64,000 nucleotides of DNA from an uncultured Paracoccaceae bacterium (lineage in GTDB: Bacteria; Pseudomonadota; Alphaproteobacteria; Rhodobacterales; Rhodobacteraceae), in NCBI GenBank assembly GCA_947497985.1, contig CANMIX010000006.1, forward strand, positions 1-64,000. The letters run 5' to 3'. Shown one piece after another: positions 1 to 8,867 of the stretch (positions are counted from its first letter, which is position 1; every line of letters starts with the position of its first letter). A program made the translations under genes and the position numbers. Under the pieces are notes generated by a model, which worked only from the letters and a program-made list of their open reading frames with translations, was not told the origin of the DNA and ran no database searches.

Positions 1-21
1 CTTCGGTCGCTTGTTGGCCAT
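1..21 (-). CDS. Partial transposase OrfA (first 7 codons)
   Basis: Only seven codons (MANKRPK) are inside the window, preceded by an ideal ribosome binding site seven bases upstream. The residues match the usual start of IS3-family OrfA helix-turn-helix proteins, but this is too little sequence for a firm call. It belongs to the element end at 1-63. Confidence 0.4.
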
Positions 22-63
22 GTGTTTCCTCCGTTTTACTAAACATAGCGGAGGACCACTTCA
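1..63 (-). mobile_element. End of an IS3-like insertion sequence, running out of the window to the left
   Basis: A minus-strand reading frame starts at 21 behind a strong Shine-Dalgarno (CGGAGG at 28-33 on the complement). Its first residues, MANKRPK, resemble the N-terminus of IS3-family OrfA proteins. Beyond the start lie about 40 bases ending in TGAAGTGGTCC on the minus strand, which looks like an IS3-type terminal repeat (TG...CA ends). The outer boundary is therefore put near 63. Only the tip of the element is visible, so the family, intactness and target duplication cannot be judged. Confidence 0.5.
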
Positions 64-258
64 GTGGGGGAAGGCCATGCTTCGGGGGAAATTTATTGAA
101 ACAACGGATGTAGCACCATGAAAGTCAATCAGCTGCGATGTATCTTGCCAGTAGGCGTTTGCAATGCTGCGCCAAGCCCGGCCAACATCAAAAACCTTTA
201 CCTTTTGAATTGGTAGCGTAGGTTGACTTTACGCAAGCGCTGTAGGCTTTGCAGCCAT

Positions 259-804
259 TTAGTCTAGCGAATTCCCGTGTTCGACGTCAGCCCAATGCTT
301 GTTGACTGGCAGCTTTTTTGCGCGACGTTGGATGTCAGAAATCCGCACTGGTTTGAAGCCCCATTGATCCACTCCGACATTGACGCCATTGCGCGATCCT
401 GGCCATTGGTCATGAACATGACCGAACAGATGTAGCGCTCCACGACGCGCGCTGTTCCAAGTGATCATGGGATAGTGGCAAAGCACAAGTGATTGTTCGC
501 CGTCCTTGATTTCCTTGAGGTCTGATATGCTGGTCCACGGTAACATCGCCACCGCTTCGTCGTCGTGATTTCCAACAATCAGATGCTTGCGACCCGGGAA
601 CTGGTGAAAGCAATTCTCGAACTTTTGAGAATCGGTTGCCTGACCAAAGGCAAAATCGCCGAGAATCCATAGGTCATCATCAAAAGAGACGCTGCTTTGG
701 ATGATCGTGGTGTTCATTTTTTCGGTGGATTTATATGGGCGCTTGCAAAACTCGATGATCCGCGAATGGCCAAAGTGCAGGTCCGCTGTATACCAATTGG
801 CCTT
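259..804 (-). pseudogene. Calcineurin-like metallophosphoesterase with lost start codon
   Basis: The frame encodes a small metallophosphoesterase with the metal-binding motifs in order: D-x-H in DLHFGH, then LGDF, GNHD, CHYP and GHVH. The D-x-H motif lies upstream of the first available ATG (715-717). In frame the coding sense runs back to about 804, where the expected ATG GCC AAT TGG TAT reads AAG GCC AAT TGG TAT, and a TAG stop follows at 814-816. An AGGAG sits just upstream of the AAG. A single T-to-A change therefore appears to have removed the start. A product from the internal ATG (152 residues) would lack the first two metal ligands. Likely a recent pseudogene; a sequencing error at 803 is the alternative. 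Confidence 0.65.
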
Positions 805-999
805 GCCAAGCTCCTAGTTTGTCTTGAAGCACTTGTAGCCGTGCACTGGGCTCGCTGCAATTTTCTGGAAGCTAATAATCGCGCTACTTTGGCATTCACA
901 TGTGAGTAGTGACCGCACGAGCCGGAAAAATGTCTACTGTCAATGCTGCAGTATGCTGAAGTGACTGTAAAGAATGGGAAATAACTATTTTTCGCCTGA

Positions 1000-1446
1000 G
1001 TTAACACTTGCGGTGCCTATACTGATTCGTATGCTGTCAAACCCGTGACACCAAATATGGTGCACAAGAACTCACTCAATGGGGCGCGCAGTAAATGTCA
1101 GAACAGCTTACTGACGGTCGGTCAAGAGATGACATTTTTGATTTTGGTAGAAATGGAGCGTGAGCGGATCGACATCCTAGACACTTTCCGCCGCAAAATT
1201 CATTCAGAGCCTCAGGTCCTGCAGTGTTACTACATTACCGGTGAAGCGGACTTTGCTCTGATCGCAATGGCCAAGAACATGGAACAATATCAGGAGCTGA
1301 TACAACGGCTGTTCTTCAATGACACGAACGTCAAAAGATTTCGAACGTCTGTGGTGATGGATCGCACCAAAGTCAGTTTGCAAGTGCCGGTTTCGCCGTT
1401 TCGACACATTTTTGATGCGGGCCGCAAAACAATTGGAGTGACCTGA
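1000..1446 (+). pseudogene. Truncated Lrp/AsnC-family regulator (ligand domain only)
   Basis: From about residue 28 of the GTG-initiated frame at 1045, the product matches the C-terminal effector-binding (RAM) domain of Lrp/AsnC regulators: VGQEMTFLILVEMER, then a QCYYITGEADF stretch, then a strand with RTSVVMDR. The N-terminal winged helix that should precede it (about 60 residues) is absent. The frame is open only from 1000 and holds no helix-turn-helix. Intact family members are about 150-160 residues. This is most simply a 5'-deleted remnant next to an IS end; a deliberate stand-alone RAM-domain protein is less likely because the junction residues look random. Confidence 0.6.
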
Positions 1447-1561
1447 GTTGCAAACAATCGCCTAACTTACGTCAGTAAATGTGTTGGCGGGTCAAGCTCA
1501 CGCACACTGAGCCCAGACCTGATGCGGCTGTGTTGGCTCAAAAGGTGGCTTGCATGCGAAC

Positions 1562-2569
1562 CTATTGGATAACCGCGCTTTCCCATTCGCGGGTGAACGC
1601 CTGACGTTTCAACCGGTCGAGGTAAATCATCAAGGCAGGCTCCAAGGGGATGACCTGCCTGTTTTCTTGCCCTTCCCGCGACAACAGTTGCGGCAGCTGT
1701 GGTGTCTCCGCAGATGTGGGGCTGGCAAAGTGATCCAACATGAAGGCGACAAAATTGCGGGCGCTGAGCTGATTGTCCGACTGACGCGACACCAGAACCG
1801 TACGCATCATGGTGGTGGAGAAGTCCGACGGAACGATCACCTCGATCTGTGGGTGGTCCTGCGCCTGGGCTGCCGCGTAGCTGCCTAGGACATTATAGGC
1901 GACCAGTATCTCACCACGTGCCACCGCATCAATCATGGTACCGGAACAGCAATAGAGACGGGTGCCCAGCCCGCCCATGACTTCGGACAGACGCCAATAG
2001 GTCTCAGAGGTGCGCGCGTCCTGCGCGGCAAACAGATAACCAAGGCCCGAGCTGCGGATGTCATAGGTGGCAACACGGTTGCGAAACAACTCGGGTTCGG
2101 CGCGTAACAGCCGGATTAGATCTTGCCGTGTCTCGGGTGCGGAGTGGTTGGCCAGTACCGATTTATGCAACACAATGGCGGCGGGTTCGGCCGTGAACCC
2201 AAACAGGCTGCTACGCCAATGGGTCCAATCGGGTGAGGCGACGTCTTTCAACTGGGTGGCAAAACCGTCGTTCACCAGCTTGATCTGCAGATCCATCGCG
2301 CTTGAGATCACCAGATCATACCTGCCCGGATTTTCGCGCATGACCCGGTTCAGATTTTGGGTGCCAGTGACCAGATATTCTACCCCCAGATCAGGGTTCT
2401 CGGCGACAAACCCGTCGATCATGCCAGACACATAGGCGGTGTCAGTACTGGAAAGAACACGCAGGGTCTCGGCCGCGTTCGGCCTGCCAAAATAGTGTTG
2501 GTCCTCCCAGTTCTGCGCTTGGGCCAGGCTGGAGTAAAGGGCCAGAATTAAAGTGATAAAGTAGCGCAT
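1562..2569 (-). CDS. Periplasmic binding-protein-like partner of the TctDE system
   Basis: The 335-residue product has a signal peptide (MRYFITLILALYSSLAQA) and the fold pattern of iron-type/PgtC-like extracellular solute-binding proteins: an early LRVLSSTDT strand, the AIVLHKSVL strand and a GEILVAYNVLGSYA segment. It has no permease or ATPase gene nearby. Instead its start overlaps the end of the sensor kinase gene by 22 bases, so it is the third gene of a regulator-kinase-binding protein operon. By analogy with Salmonella PgtC, which is a periplasmic modulator of the PgtB kinase, it probably senses substrate for the kinase rather than feeding a transporter. That role is inference. Confidence 0.75.
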   Translation of the reverse strand: MRYFITLILALYSSLAQAQNWEDQHYFGRPNAAETLRVLSSTDTAYVSGMIDGFVAENPDLGVEYLVTGTQNLNRVMRENPGRYDLVISSAMDLQIKLVNDGFATQLKDVASPDWTHWRSSLFGFTAEPAAIVLHKSVLANHSAPETRQDLIRLLRAEPELFRNRVATYDIRSSGLGYLFAAQDARTSETYWRLSEVMGGLGTRLYCCSGTMIDAVARGEILVAYNVLGSYAAAQAQDHPQIEVIVPSDFSTTMMRTVLVSRQSDNQLSARNFVAFMLDHFASPTSAETPQLPQLLSREGQENRQVIPLEPALMIYLDRLKRQAFTREWESAVIQ

Positions 2570-3921
2570 GCGCCGCCCTCCGCAGGGTTGGTCAGGATCA
2601 ATGATCCCCCATGGGCCGTCGCCACATCAGAGGCAATGGTCAGCCCAAGACCGGATCCGATGATGCCATCAGAATTGGTGCCGCGCCTAAACCGGGTGGC
2701 CAGTTCGTCGATCTCTTCCACCGGAAAGCCGGGGCCGTAGTCGCGCACTTTTATCCGCGTCGGGTTGGCTAATACTTTGACGGTGATCGCGGTCTCGAAC
2801 GGAGCGTATTTCAGCGCGTTGTCGATTAGGTTGCGCATGGCGTTCTGTATCAGGATTGCATCGCCTTCGGTCTGCACATCGTCGTGGGCCATTAGATCCA
2901 GTTCGACATCCTTCATCTCGGCGATGGGGCGCATGGCCTGGATCAGCTCTTGCGTCAGTTCGGTCAGGTTCAGGGTTTCCTTGTTCAGATGATCCGCACG
3001 AAAGGTGATCATGGCGTGATCCAGCAATTGGCCGGCCGCGCGCGAGCTTTCGTCAATAGCGCGCACCATCGACCGCAGGGCCTGTCGGTTTTCCAGCTTG
3101 TCTACGCGTTGCAGCGTTGTCTCGGCATAGGACCGTACCGTTGCCAAGGGGGTGCGCACCCGGTGGGCGGCTTCGGCGATAAATTCTTCTGACTGGTCCA
3201 GCGAATGGGACAACCGCCCCATAAAGCTGTTGAGCGCACCGACCAACGGTGCCATCTCGGCCGGGACTGGGGCGGCGACCGGGCGCAGATCTTCGGCGCC
3301 GCGTCGCTGTACAGATGCGGCCAAACGGGTGAGGGGGGTGATTGTGGCATAGGTCAGCCATAGGGACAGCAGGGTCATCAGGGCAAAGAAGCCAAACCCC
3401 AAAAGCGCGGCATTGCGGGAAATCCGGTTCAACACACCGGCCAGGTTTTCCTGTGTCTGAGCGACTGTGACGCTCAATGTTGTGCGCTCGCTCCCTCCAA
3501 CCAATCGGCGCGAGGCGGTGGCAATACGCAGGTCAGATCCATCATAGCGTCCGCTTTCAAACCGCACCTCGCCGGGGGGCGTTTGCGCATGGACCATTCG
3601 ATCATAACCGGACAGGAATTCCCCATCCTGATAGATTGCATAGAAAAACCGGTCATCTGCCTGTGTCGACAGGATCGAGAAGGCGGAATAAGGCAGTTCG
3701 ACCGATAATGTGTCATTGCGAATGGCCGCCGCATCCAGAATGGAGGTGATCGACGCGCTGAGGATCCTGTCCTGTGTGGATTGCGCGATTTGTGCCGCAT
3801 AGGTGCGCACCACCAGATAGAGGATCACCGCCAGCACAACCGCGCCACCAATCAGCGACACCATCAGCGTATTGCGCAGCGACCCGGATGTGTTCACCTT
3901 GCCTTCGCGCCGATCCTTCAT
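2548..3921 (-). CDS. tctE: TctE-like membrane sensor histidine kinase
   Basis: A 457-residue kinase with TM1 at about 18-40, a periplasmic sensor of about 130 residues, TM2 at about 172-195, a linker, the phospho-acceptor helix EAAHRVRTPLA with His253, and an HATPase domain with N-box NLIDNALKY (364-372), DYGPGFP (394-400) and GSGLGLTIA (422-430). It overlaps the upstream response regulator by four bases (ATGA) and the downstream binding-protein gene by 22, implying translational coupling. Context (divergent tctCBA) and architecture indicate it activates the tricarboxylate transporter when its substrate is present outside. The inducing acid cannot be read from sequence. Confidence 0.85.
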   Translation of the reverse strand: MKDRREGKVNTSGSLRNTLMVSLIGGAVVLAVILYLVVRTYAAQIAQSTQDRILSASITSILDAAAIRNDTLSVELPYSAFSILSTQADDRFFYAIYQDGEFLSGYDRMVHAQTPPGEVRFESGRYDGSDLRIATASRRLVGGSERTTLSVTVAQTQENLAGVLNRISRNAALLGFGFFALMTLLSLWLTYATITPLTRLAASVQRRGAEDLRPVAAPVPAEMAPLVGALNSFMGRLSHSLDQSEEFIAEAAHRVRTPLATVRSYAETTLQRVDKLENRQALRSMVRAIDESSRAAGQLLDHAMITFRADHLNKETLNLTELTQELIQAMRPIAEMKDVELDLMAHDDVQTEGDAILIQNAMRNLIDNALKYAPFETAITVKVLANPTRIKVRDYGPGFPVEEIDELATRFRRGTNSDGIIGSGLGLTIASDVATAHGGSLILTNPAEGGACATLSL

Positions 3922-4583
3922 CGCTGATCCAGCCTGTAGCCCAGCCCACGATGGGTGGTGATGGTCACGGATGAAGGTTCCAGATGTTTGCGAAGCCGCC
4001 CGATATAGACCTCAATCGCGTTCTCCGAGACGTCTTCGTCAAAGGTAAAAAGCCGATCACAGAGCTTTTGTTTTGAGAAGATCTGATTGGGTGCGTTGAT
4101 CAACAATTCAAACAGACGCAGTTCACGGTTGCGCAGTTTTACTGGCGCGCCCTTCACCCGCATTTGACCTGCTACGGGGTCGAAACTGACATCGCCTACA
4201 GTGATCACCGGCTGCGACGATCCGTGGTTGCGGCGCAACACTGCCCGCACCCGTGCCTGCAATTCGGCGTGGTCAAAGGGTTTGGTCATGTAGTCATCGG
4301 CGCCCAGATCGAGCAGGCTGATTCTGTCAGAAACCTGCGAACGGGCAGTCAGAACGATGACAGGTGTGTCGCGTTTTTTGGCCCGGTGATGTTCCAGAAA
4401 GCTGCGCCCATCGCCATCGGGCAACATTATGTCCAACAGGATCAGGTCATATTCACCAGTGTCTGAAAACAGTTTTGCGTCTTCTATTTTCTCTGCATGA
4501 TCAACAACATGGCCATCCATCAACATGCGTGACGTGACGGCGTTTGCGAGATCCAGATTGTCTTCGACCAGAAGAAATTTCAT
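3918..4583 (-). CDS. tctD: TctD-like OmpR-family response regulator
   Basis: A 221-residue regulator with a receiver domain (acidic pocket VEDN, phospho-acceptor Asp51 in LLDIMLP, switch VLTA, Lys101 in MTKPF) and a C-terminal OmpR winged helix ending in VYIGRLRKHLE and THRGLGYRL. The start at 4583 is chosen because it gives MKFLLVEDN directly and has GGAGGGG upstream; a longer frame to 4631 adds residues unlike the family. It is divergent from tctC with 107 bases between, so it should act on that intergenic region. Confidence 0.87.
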   Translation of the reverse strand: MKFLLVEDNLDLANAVTSRMLMDGHVVDHAEKIEDAKLFSDTGEYDLILLDIMLPDGDGRSFLEHHRAKKRDTPVIVLTARSQVSDRISLLDLGADDYMTKPFDHAELQARVRAVLRRNHGSSQPVITVGDVSFDPVAGQMRVKGAPVKLRNRELRLFELLINAPNQIFSKQKLCDRLFTFDEDVSENAIEVYIGRLRKHLEPSSVTITTHRGLGYRLDQR

Positions 4584-4611
4584 CGAACATTCCGCCCCTC
4601 CCAAGGCGCGA

Positions 4612-4637
4612 CAGGTTTGTGTCAGGTTCACGTGAAC
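4612..4637. promoter_or_regulatory. Candidate TctD operator: direct repeat plus palindrome
   Basis: The tctD/tctC intergenic region holds the direct repeat CAGGTT at 4612 and 4623, an 11-bp period typical of OmpR-family sites. The second copy runs into a perfect 12-bp palindrome, GTTCACGTGAAC, at 4626-4637. Position between divergent promoters fits control of the transporter and autoregulation. Assignment to TctD is inference. Confidence 0.45.
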
Positions 4638-4690
4638 AATGTCCCGACGATTGTGTCGCCTTGCGACCAGTTGTCAAATGGGAGGAAATT

Positions 4691-5674
4691 ATGACGACAT
4701 TCAAACTGGGCCGCCGCGCCCTGTTGGCTTCTGCTATCGCAACGCTGTCTTTTGGCGCACCAGCATTTGCCGAAGAAAAAGTTCTCGACAGCATCCACTT
4801 CCTGATCCCCGGCGGCGCCGGTGGTGGTTGGGACGGCACCGCGCGTGGAACCGGCGAAGCGCTGACTGGCGCTGGGCTTGTTGGCACCGCATCTTACGAG
4901 AACATGTCCGGCGGTGGTGGCGGCAAGGCCATTGGCTTCTTGATTGAGAACGCCGACAGCAACCATGACACGTTGATGGTGAATTCCACCCCCATCGTGA
5001 TCCGCTCGCTGACCGGCGTGTTTCCACACAACTTCCGTGATCTGACCCTGGTGTCAGGCACCATTGGGGATTACGCCGCGATTGTGGTTGGCAAAGACAG
5101 CCCGATCAACTCAATGGCGGACCTTCTGGCGGCTTATGACGCCGACCCGTCCAAAACCGCCATCGGTGGTGGCTCGGTTCCGGGTGGCATGGATCACCTG
5201 GTTGCGGCCATGGTGATGGAAGCCGCCGGCAAAGACGCGCTGGGCGTGAAATACATCCCCTACGACGCGGGCGGCAAAGCCATGGCGTCGCTGCTGTCTG
5301 GCGAAATCGCAGCCCTGTCCACTGGCTTCTCCGAAGCGGTTGATCTGGCAGCCGCAGGCGAAGTGAAAATCATCGGCGTTACTTCAGACGAGCGCGTGGA
5401 TGCGGCGCCTGATGCGATGACCATGAAAGAACAGGGCATCGACACCAGCTTTGTAAACTGGCGTGGGTTCTTTGGCGCGCCTGGCTTGCCCGCGGATAAA
5501 GTGGCGTCCTATCAGAATGCCATTGCCAAGATGTATGACACCCCCGAGTGGGAAGCGGTGCGCGCGCGCAATGGTTGGGTGAACATCCACAATTCAGGCG
5601 ATGACTTCAAAGCCTTCCTGGAAGATCAGGAAAAGACCATTGGCGACCTGATGAAGAAGCTTGGCTTCCTCTGA
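4691..5674 (+). CDS. tctC: TctC: tripartite tricarboxylate transporter substrate-binding protein
   Basis: A 327-residue periplasmic receptor of the TTT (TctC/Bug) family. The start at 4691 follows GGAGG by seven bases and yields a signal peptide (MTTFKLGRRALLASAI..., cleavage near AFA-EE). The mature protein starts with the family strand IHFLIPGGAGGGWDGTARG, whose glycine-rich loop contacts the carboxylate, and continues with IGGGSVPGGMDH and a C-terminal helix. It delivers a di- or tricarboxylate to TctBA. A hairpin attenuator lies between it and tctB, consistent with higher expression of the receptor. Confidence 0.9.
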   Translation: MTTFKLGRRALLASAIATLSFGAPAFAEEKVLDSIHFLIPGGAGGGWDGTARGTGEALTGAGLVGTASYENMSGGGGGKAIGFLIENADSNHDTLMVNSTPIVIRSLTGVFPHNFRDLTLVSGTIGDYAAIVVGKDSPINSMADLLAAYDADPSKTAIGGGSVPGGMDHLVAAMVMEAAGKDALGVKYIPYDAGGKAMASLLSGEIAALSTGFSEAVDLAAAGEVKIIGVTSDERVDAAPDAMTMKEQGIDTSFVNWRGFFGAPGLPADKVASYQNAIAKMYDTPEWEAVRARNGWVNIHNSGDDFKAFLEDQEKTIGDLMKKLGFL

Positions 5675-5715
5675 TCGCGAACAACCCTAGGCACGACCTT
5701 TGAAAAAACAAACCT

Positions 5716-5746
5716 AGGGCGGGACGAAAACTCCCGCCCTTCTTTT
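5716..5746 (+). terminator. Attenuating terminator between tctC and tctB
   Basis: Nine-base perfect stem AGGGCGGGA (5716-5724) with TCCCGCCCT (5732-5740), loop of seven bases, followed by TCTTTT. Lying inside the operon, it probably lets only part of transcription reach the membrane genes. Confidence 0.75.
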
Positions 5747-5766
5747 ATCCCACGGGGAGGGGAATA

Positions 5767-6249
5767 ATGGCACTTGATCGTTGGATCGCCTTGGTGCTGC
5801 TGGGCATTTGCCTGGCCTATGGCTATGCGGCGTGGTTCACCATGGACGCAGGTCTTGCACCCTTTATGAAACGCGCGCCCATCTGGCCCAGCACATTTCC
5901 AAAAGTGCTGTCGATTTTGGGAATTGTCGCGTCGTTGACCATTCTGTTGGGCCTTGAAAAAGGCGAAGCTAAGATTGGCGAAATCGACTACCGCCGCCTC
6001 GGCGATTATCACATCGGTCAGGCGCTTTTACTGTTGGGGCTGATGGTGGCCTATGCGCTGTGTCTGCGCCCGCTTGGTTTTTTGTTTTCAACAATCGCGT
6101 TTTTAATGCTGGGCTCCGCCATCCTTGGTGAGCGCCGCTGGATCGTCATGGCGGTGGTGGCGGGTATTGCGACCTTTGTGGTGTGGTATCTGGTGCAGCA
6201 AGTGCTGGGGATCTATCTGCGTCCGCTGCCCGGTTTCATAGGAGGCTGA
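5767..6249 (+). CDS. tctB: TctB: small membrane subunit of tripartite tricarboxylate transporter
   Basis: A 160-residue protein with four predicted membrane helices (roughly residues 6-25, 42-60, 77-112 as a pair, 118-148) and the poorly conserved sequence typical of TctB. It follows GGGGAGGGG and ends one base before the tctA start, so the two are translated together. It forms the membrane complex with TctA that takes substrate from TctC using an ion gradient. Confidence 0.88.
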   Translation: MALDRWIALVLLGICLAYGYAAWFTMDAGLAPFMKRAPIWPSTFPKVLSILGIVASLTILLGLEKGEAKIGEIDYRRLGDYHIGQALLLLGLMVAYALCLRPLGFLFSTIAFLMLGSAILGERRWIVMAVVAGIATFVVWYLVQQVLGIYLRPLPGFIGG

Positions 6250-6250
6250 T

Positions 6251-7762
6251 ATGCTCGAAGGACTTTTGATCGGGCTGCAAACGGCCCTCTCGTTTCAGAA
6301 CCTGTTGATGGTTATCGCAGGCTGTCTGATTGGTACATTCATCGGCATGTTGCCGGGTCTTGGCCCGATGTCGATCATCGCGATCATGATCCCCGTGGCG
6401 ATCTCCATGGGTGACCCATCGGCCGCGTTGATCCTGCTTGCGGGCGTTTATTACGGCGCGATCTTTGGCGGCTCGACCTCGTCGATCCTGTTGAATGCTC
6501 CAGGGGTTGCAGGCACCGTTGCCAGCAGTTTTGACGGCTATCCGATGGCGCGTCAGGGTAAGGCCGGGAAGGCACTGACCATTGCCGCGATCTCCAGCTT
6601 TGCAGGCGGCACCATTGGTGCGATTTTGTTGATGATCTTTGCACCTGCGTTGTCGTCGGTGGCGCTGTTGTTCCACTCGTCCGAATATTTCGCATTGATG
6701 GTTGTGGGTCTGTCGGCCATTGCGGCTTTTGCGGGCACGGGGCAGGTGGCCAAGGCAATGTTGATGACCCTTTTGGGGTTGATCATGGCCACCGTGGGTG
6801 AGGGGGCATTGTTCAATCTGCCACGCTTCACCATGGGGGTTATGGATCTGCAATCGGGCTTTGGCTTTATCACTTTGGCAATGGCGATGTTTGCCCTGCC
6901 TGAGGCGCTGTTTCTGGTTTTGAAAAAGAAAGAGATGAGCGGCAACAGCGGCGAAATCTCGGATCTGCGGATCAGCCGCAAAGAGGCCAAATCCATCGCA
7001 CCCGTAATTGGCCGCCAGTCTTTGCAGGGTTTTTTCATCGGGGTTCTACCAGGGGCCGGTGCGACCATCGCCAGTTTCTTGGGCTATGCGTTGGAGCGCA
7101 ATATCGCCACCAAGGAAGAGCAGGATGAATTCGGCAAAGGCTCCATCAAAGGGCTTGCTGCGCCAGAGACCGCCAATAACGCCGCCTGTACGGGGTCCTT
7201 TGTACCGCTTTTGACACTTGGTATTCCGGGGTCGGGCACCACGGCGATCCTTTTGGGTGCGTTGATTGCGCTGAATGTGACACCGGGGCCGCGCCTGATG
7301 ATTGATGAACCGCAAGTGTTCTGGGCGGTGATCATGTCGATGTTCATTGGCAATCTGGTTCTGTTGATCCTGAACCTGCCGTTGATCCCCTATATCGCCA
7401 AAGTCCTGTCGGTTCCGCGCAACTACCTGATCCCGTTCATTTTGTTCTTTACCCTGATGGGGGCCTATATCGGCCAGAACAATGCAACCGAGCTGTTGTT
7501 GCTGGTGGGATTTGGTGTCTGTGCCACGGCGTTGAAATTTGCCGACTATCCGCTGGCGCCGCTTTTGATCGGCTTCATTCTGGGCGGTATGATGGAGGAC
7601 AACTTTGCCCGCTCCATGCAGCTGTATGATGGGGTGGCGTTTATCTGGGAACGTCCGATGACCTTGGGCCTGTTGGTGTTGGCGGCCATTCTGGTGGTGC
7701 TGCCCAGCTACCGTGCCCGGCGCGCCCGTCTGCGTGCAGCAGGGGTGGCCGACGGGGATTAA
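6251..7762 (+). CDS. tctA: TctA: large membrane subunit of tripartite tricarboxylate transporter
   Basis: A 503-residue polytopic protein of usual TctA length. The two family signatures are present: GMLPGLGPMS near residue 35 and the inverted-repeat counterpart GVLPGAGATIASFLGY near residue 263; conserved SSILLNAPG and LTLGIPGSGTTA loops follow each. It is the ion-coupled translocation subunit. The operon order tctC-tctB-tctA is canonical, and a terminator follows the gene. Confidence 0.93.
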   Translation: MLEGLLIGLQTALSFQNLLMVIAGCLIGTFIGMLPGLGPMSIIAIMIPVAISMGDPSAALILLAGVYYGAIFGGSTSSILLNAPGVAGTVASSFDGYPMARQGKAGKALTIAAISSFAGGTIGAILLMIFAPALSSVALLFHSSEYFALMVVGLSAIAAFAGTGQVAKAMLMTLLGLIMATVGEGALFNLPRFTMGVMDLQSGFGFITLAMAMFALPEALFLVLKKKEMSGNSGEISDLRISRKEAKSIAPVIGRQSLQGFFIGVLPGAGATIASFLGYALERNIATKEEQDEFGKGSIKGLAAPETANNAACTGSFVPLLTLGIPGSGTTAILLGALIALNVTPGPRLMIDEPQVFWAVIMSMFIGNLVLLILNLPLIPYIAKVLSVPRNYLIPFILFFTLMGAYIGQNNATELLLLVGFGVCATALKFADYPLAPLLIGFILGGMMEDNFARSMQLYDGVAFIWERPMTLGLLVLAAILVVLPSYRARRARLRAAGVADGD

Positions 7763-7785
7763 CTCCCGACCTCTGCTCAAGCAGG

Positions 7786-7820
7786 AAAGGGCGTGCAGTT
7801 TTTGGCTGCGCGCCCTTTTT
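7786..7820 (+). terminator. Terminator after tctA, shared with the convergent gene
   Basis: Stem GGGCGTGCAG (7789-7798) with CTGCGCGCCC (7806-7815), one T-G pair, flanked by A-run and T-run on both sides. It can serve tctA on the plus strand and the convergent TraB/GumN gene on the minus strand. Confidence 0.8.
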
Positions 7821-7838
7821 CTGGTTTGGATGCCGTGC

Positions 7839-8837
7839 CTAAAACGCGGCCCGCTCGATTGTATAACCCGCATCCGACAACAGGTTCAGCAGACCGAATT
7901 CACCGGGCAGATGCAGGGCGCCGACGGCCACGACGATCGAATTTCCTTCATGGGCCTCGATCACGGGTATCCATGCGGTATTCCGCTCTTTCAACAGACG
8001 CGCCATTAGCTCGGTCCAGATTTTCTCGGCCTCGGCAGGAGGGGTAGTTGACCCGGTTAGAAATTCAGTGCGGCTGATTTCCAGATACTCCGCCACCCGT
8101 TCATCAAAATAGGCGGCCAACATGGTGGCAATGCCGTCCTCGCCATCTTCGCCGCCACCAATCAATGCAATATAGGGGCGCATCTGGCGGAGCTGTTCTT
8201 CAAGCGGGTCGCGGTCCAACATGCGGATCACATCCAGTGGATCTTCCAACGAGGCGGTGGGAACATCTGCGGCCTTTGCTGCGGCCGCAAGGCGTTTATC
8301 AAGCCCGTGTTCGATATTGGGATCGGCCCGGAGGCAGGCTGGTAGCGACAGGGCGGTTGCCAGGAACCAGGGGCGCATTTTTGCGGCGACCCATGACGGA
8401 ATGCCCGCTTCCTTGGCCTTTTGTGACAGGATTTCCCAATCCCCCGCGGGCAGGCGATCAATCAGAGTAGGGCCTTCGGTGATAAAGGTCAGTTTTGGAT
8501 CGCGTGCCAGATGATCCTGCATCTGGGCGATCTTATCCGGCGTGCTTTCAAGCAACAACACATCCGCGCCAGCGATCACCGGCTGCAGGTTTTGGGTGAT
8601 CGGGTCCAGCCGATCCGACGAAATATGCACGGTTCCGATCAGATGGATCGTGCGTTCACCTTGTTTAGCCAGCCAATGGTTGCCCTCGGCAAAGGGGACG
8701 TTGGCCATGGTTTTGGCCACTGCTGCACGATCTTGCGCGGAAAGGGAGCTGCGTAAATCCTGCCCGTTGCAGGTCGCAAGCGCCAGTCCCGGCACCAAAA
8801 GAAGCGGTGCAAGGGCGGCCGTGATACGTTTAAACAT
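7839..8837 (-). CDS. TraB/GumN family secreted protein (copy 1)
   Basis: A 332-residue protein with signal peptide (MFKRITAALAPLLLVPGLALA, cleavage before TC) and the TraB/GumN core: LIGTVHISSD with the first conserved histidine, a LLLESTPD acidic motif, and near the C-terminus VAVGALHLPG with the second conserved histidine, ending in GYTIERAAF. The family fold is related to TIKI/erythromycin-esterase-like enzymes, probably metal-dependent hydrolases or proteases; no bacterial substrate is known. The neighbouring gene is a paralogue of the same layout. Confidence 0.82.
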   Translation of the reverse strand: MFKRITAALAPLLLVPGLALATCNGQDLRSSLSAQDRAAVAKTMANVPFAEGNHWLAKQGERTIHLIGTVHISSDRLDPITQNLQPVIAGADVLLLESTPDKIAQMQDHLARDPKLTFITEGPTLIDRLPAGDWEILSQKAKEAGIPSWVAAKMRPWFLATALSLPACLRADPNIEHGLDKRLAAAAKAADVPTASLEDPLDVIRMLDRDPLEEQLRQMRPYIALIGGGEDGEDGIATMLAAYFDERVAEYLEISRTEFLTGSTTPPAEAEKIWTELMARLLKERNTAWIPVIEAHEGNSIVVAVGALHLPGEFGLLNLLSDAGYTIERAAF

Positions 8838-8867
8838 TGAAACCTCTTGGGTGGTCAGGAGAACGCA

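Noticed and set aside
118..216. 33-codon plus-strand frame near the IS end
   Set aside because: No ribosome site and no similarity to a known small protein.
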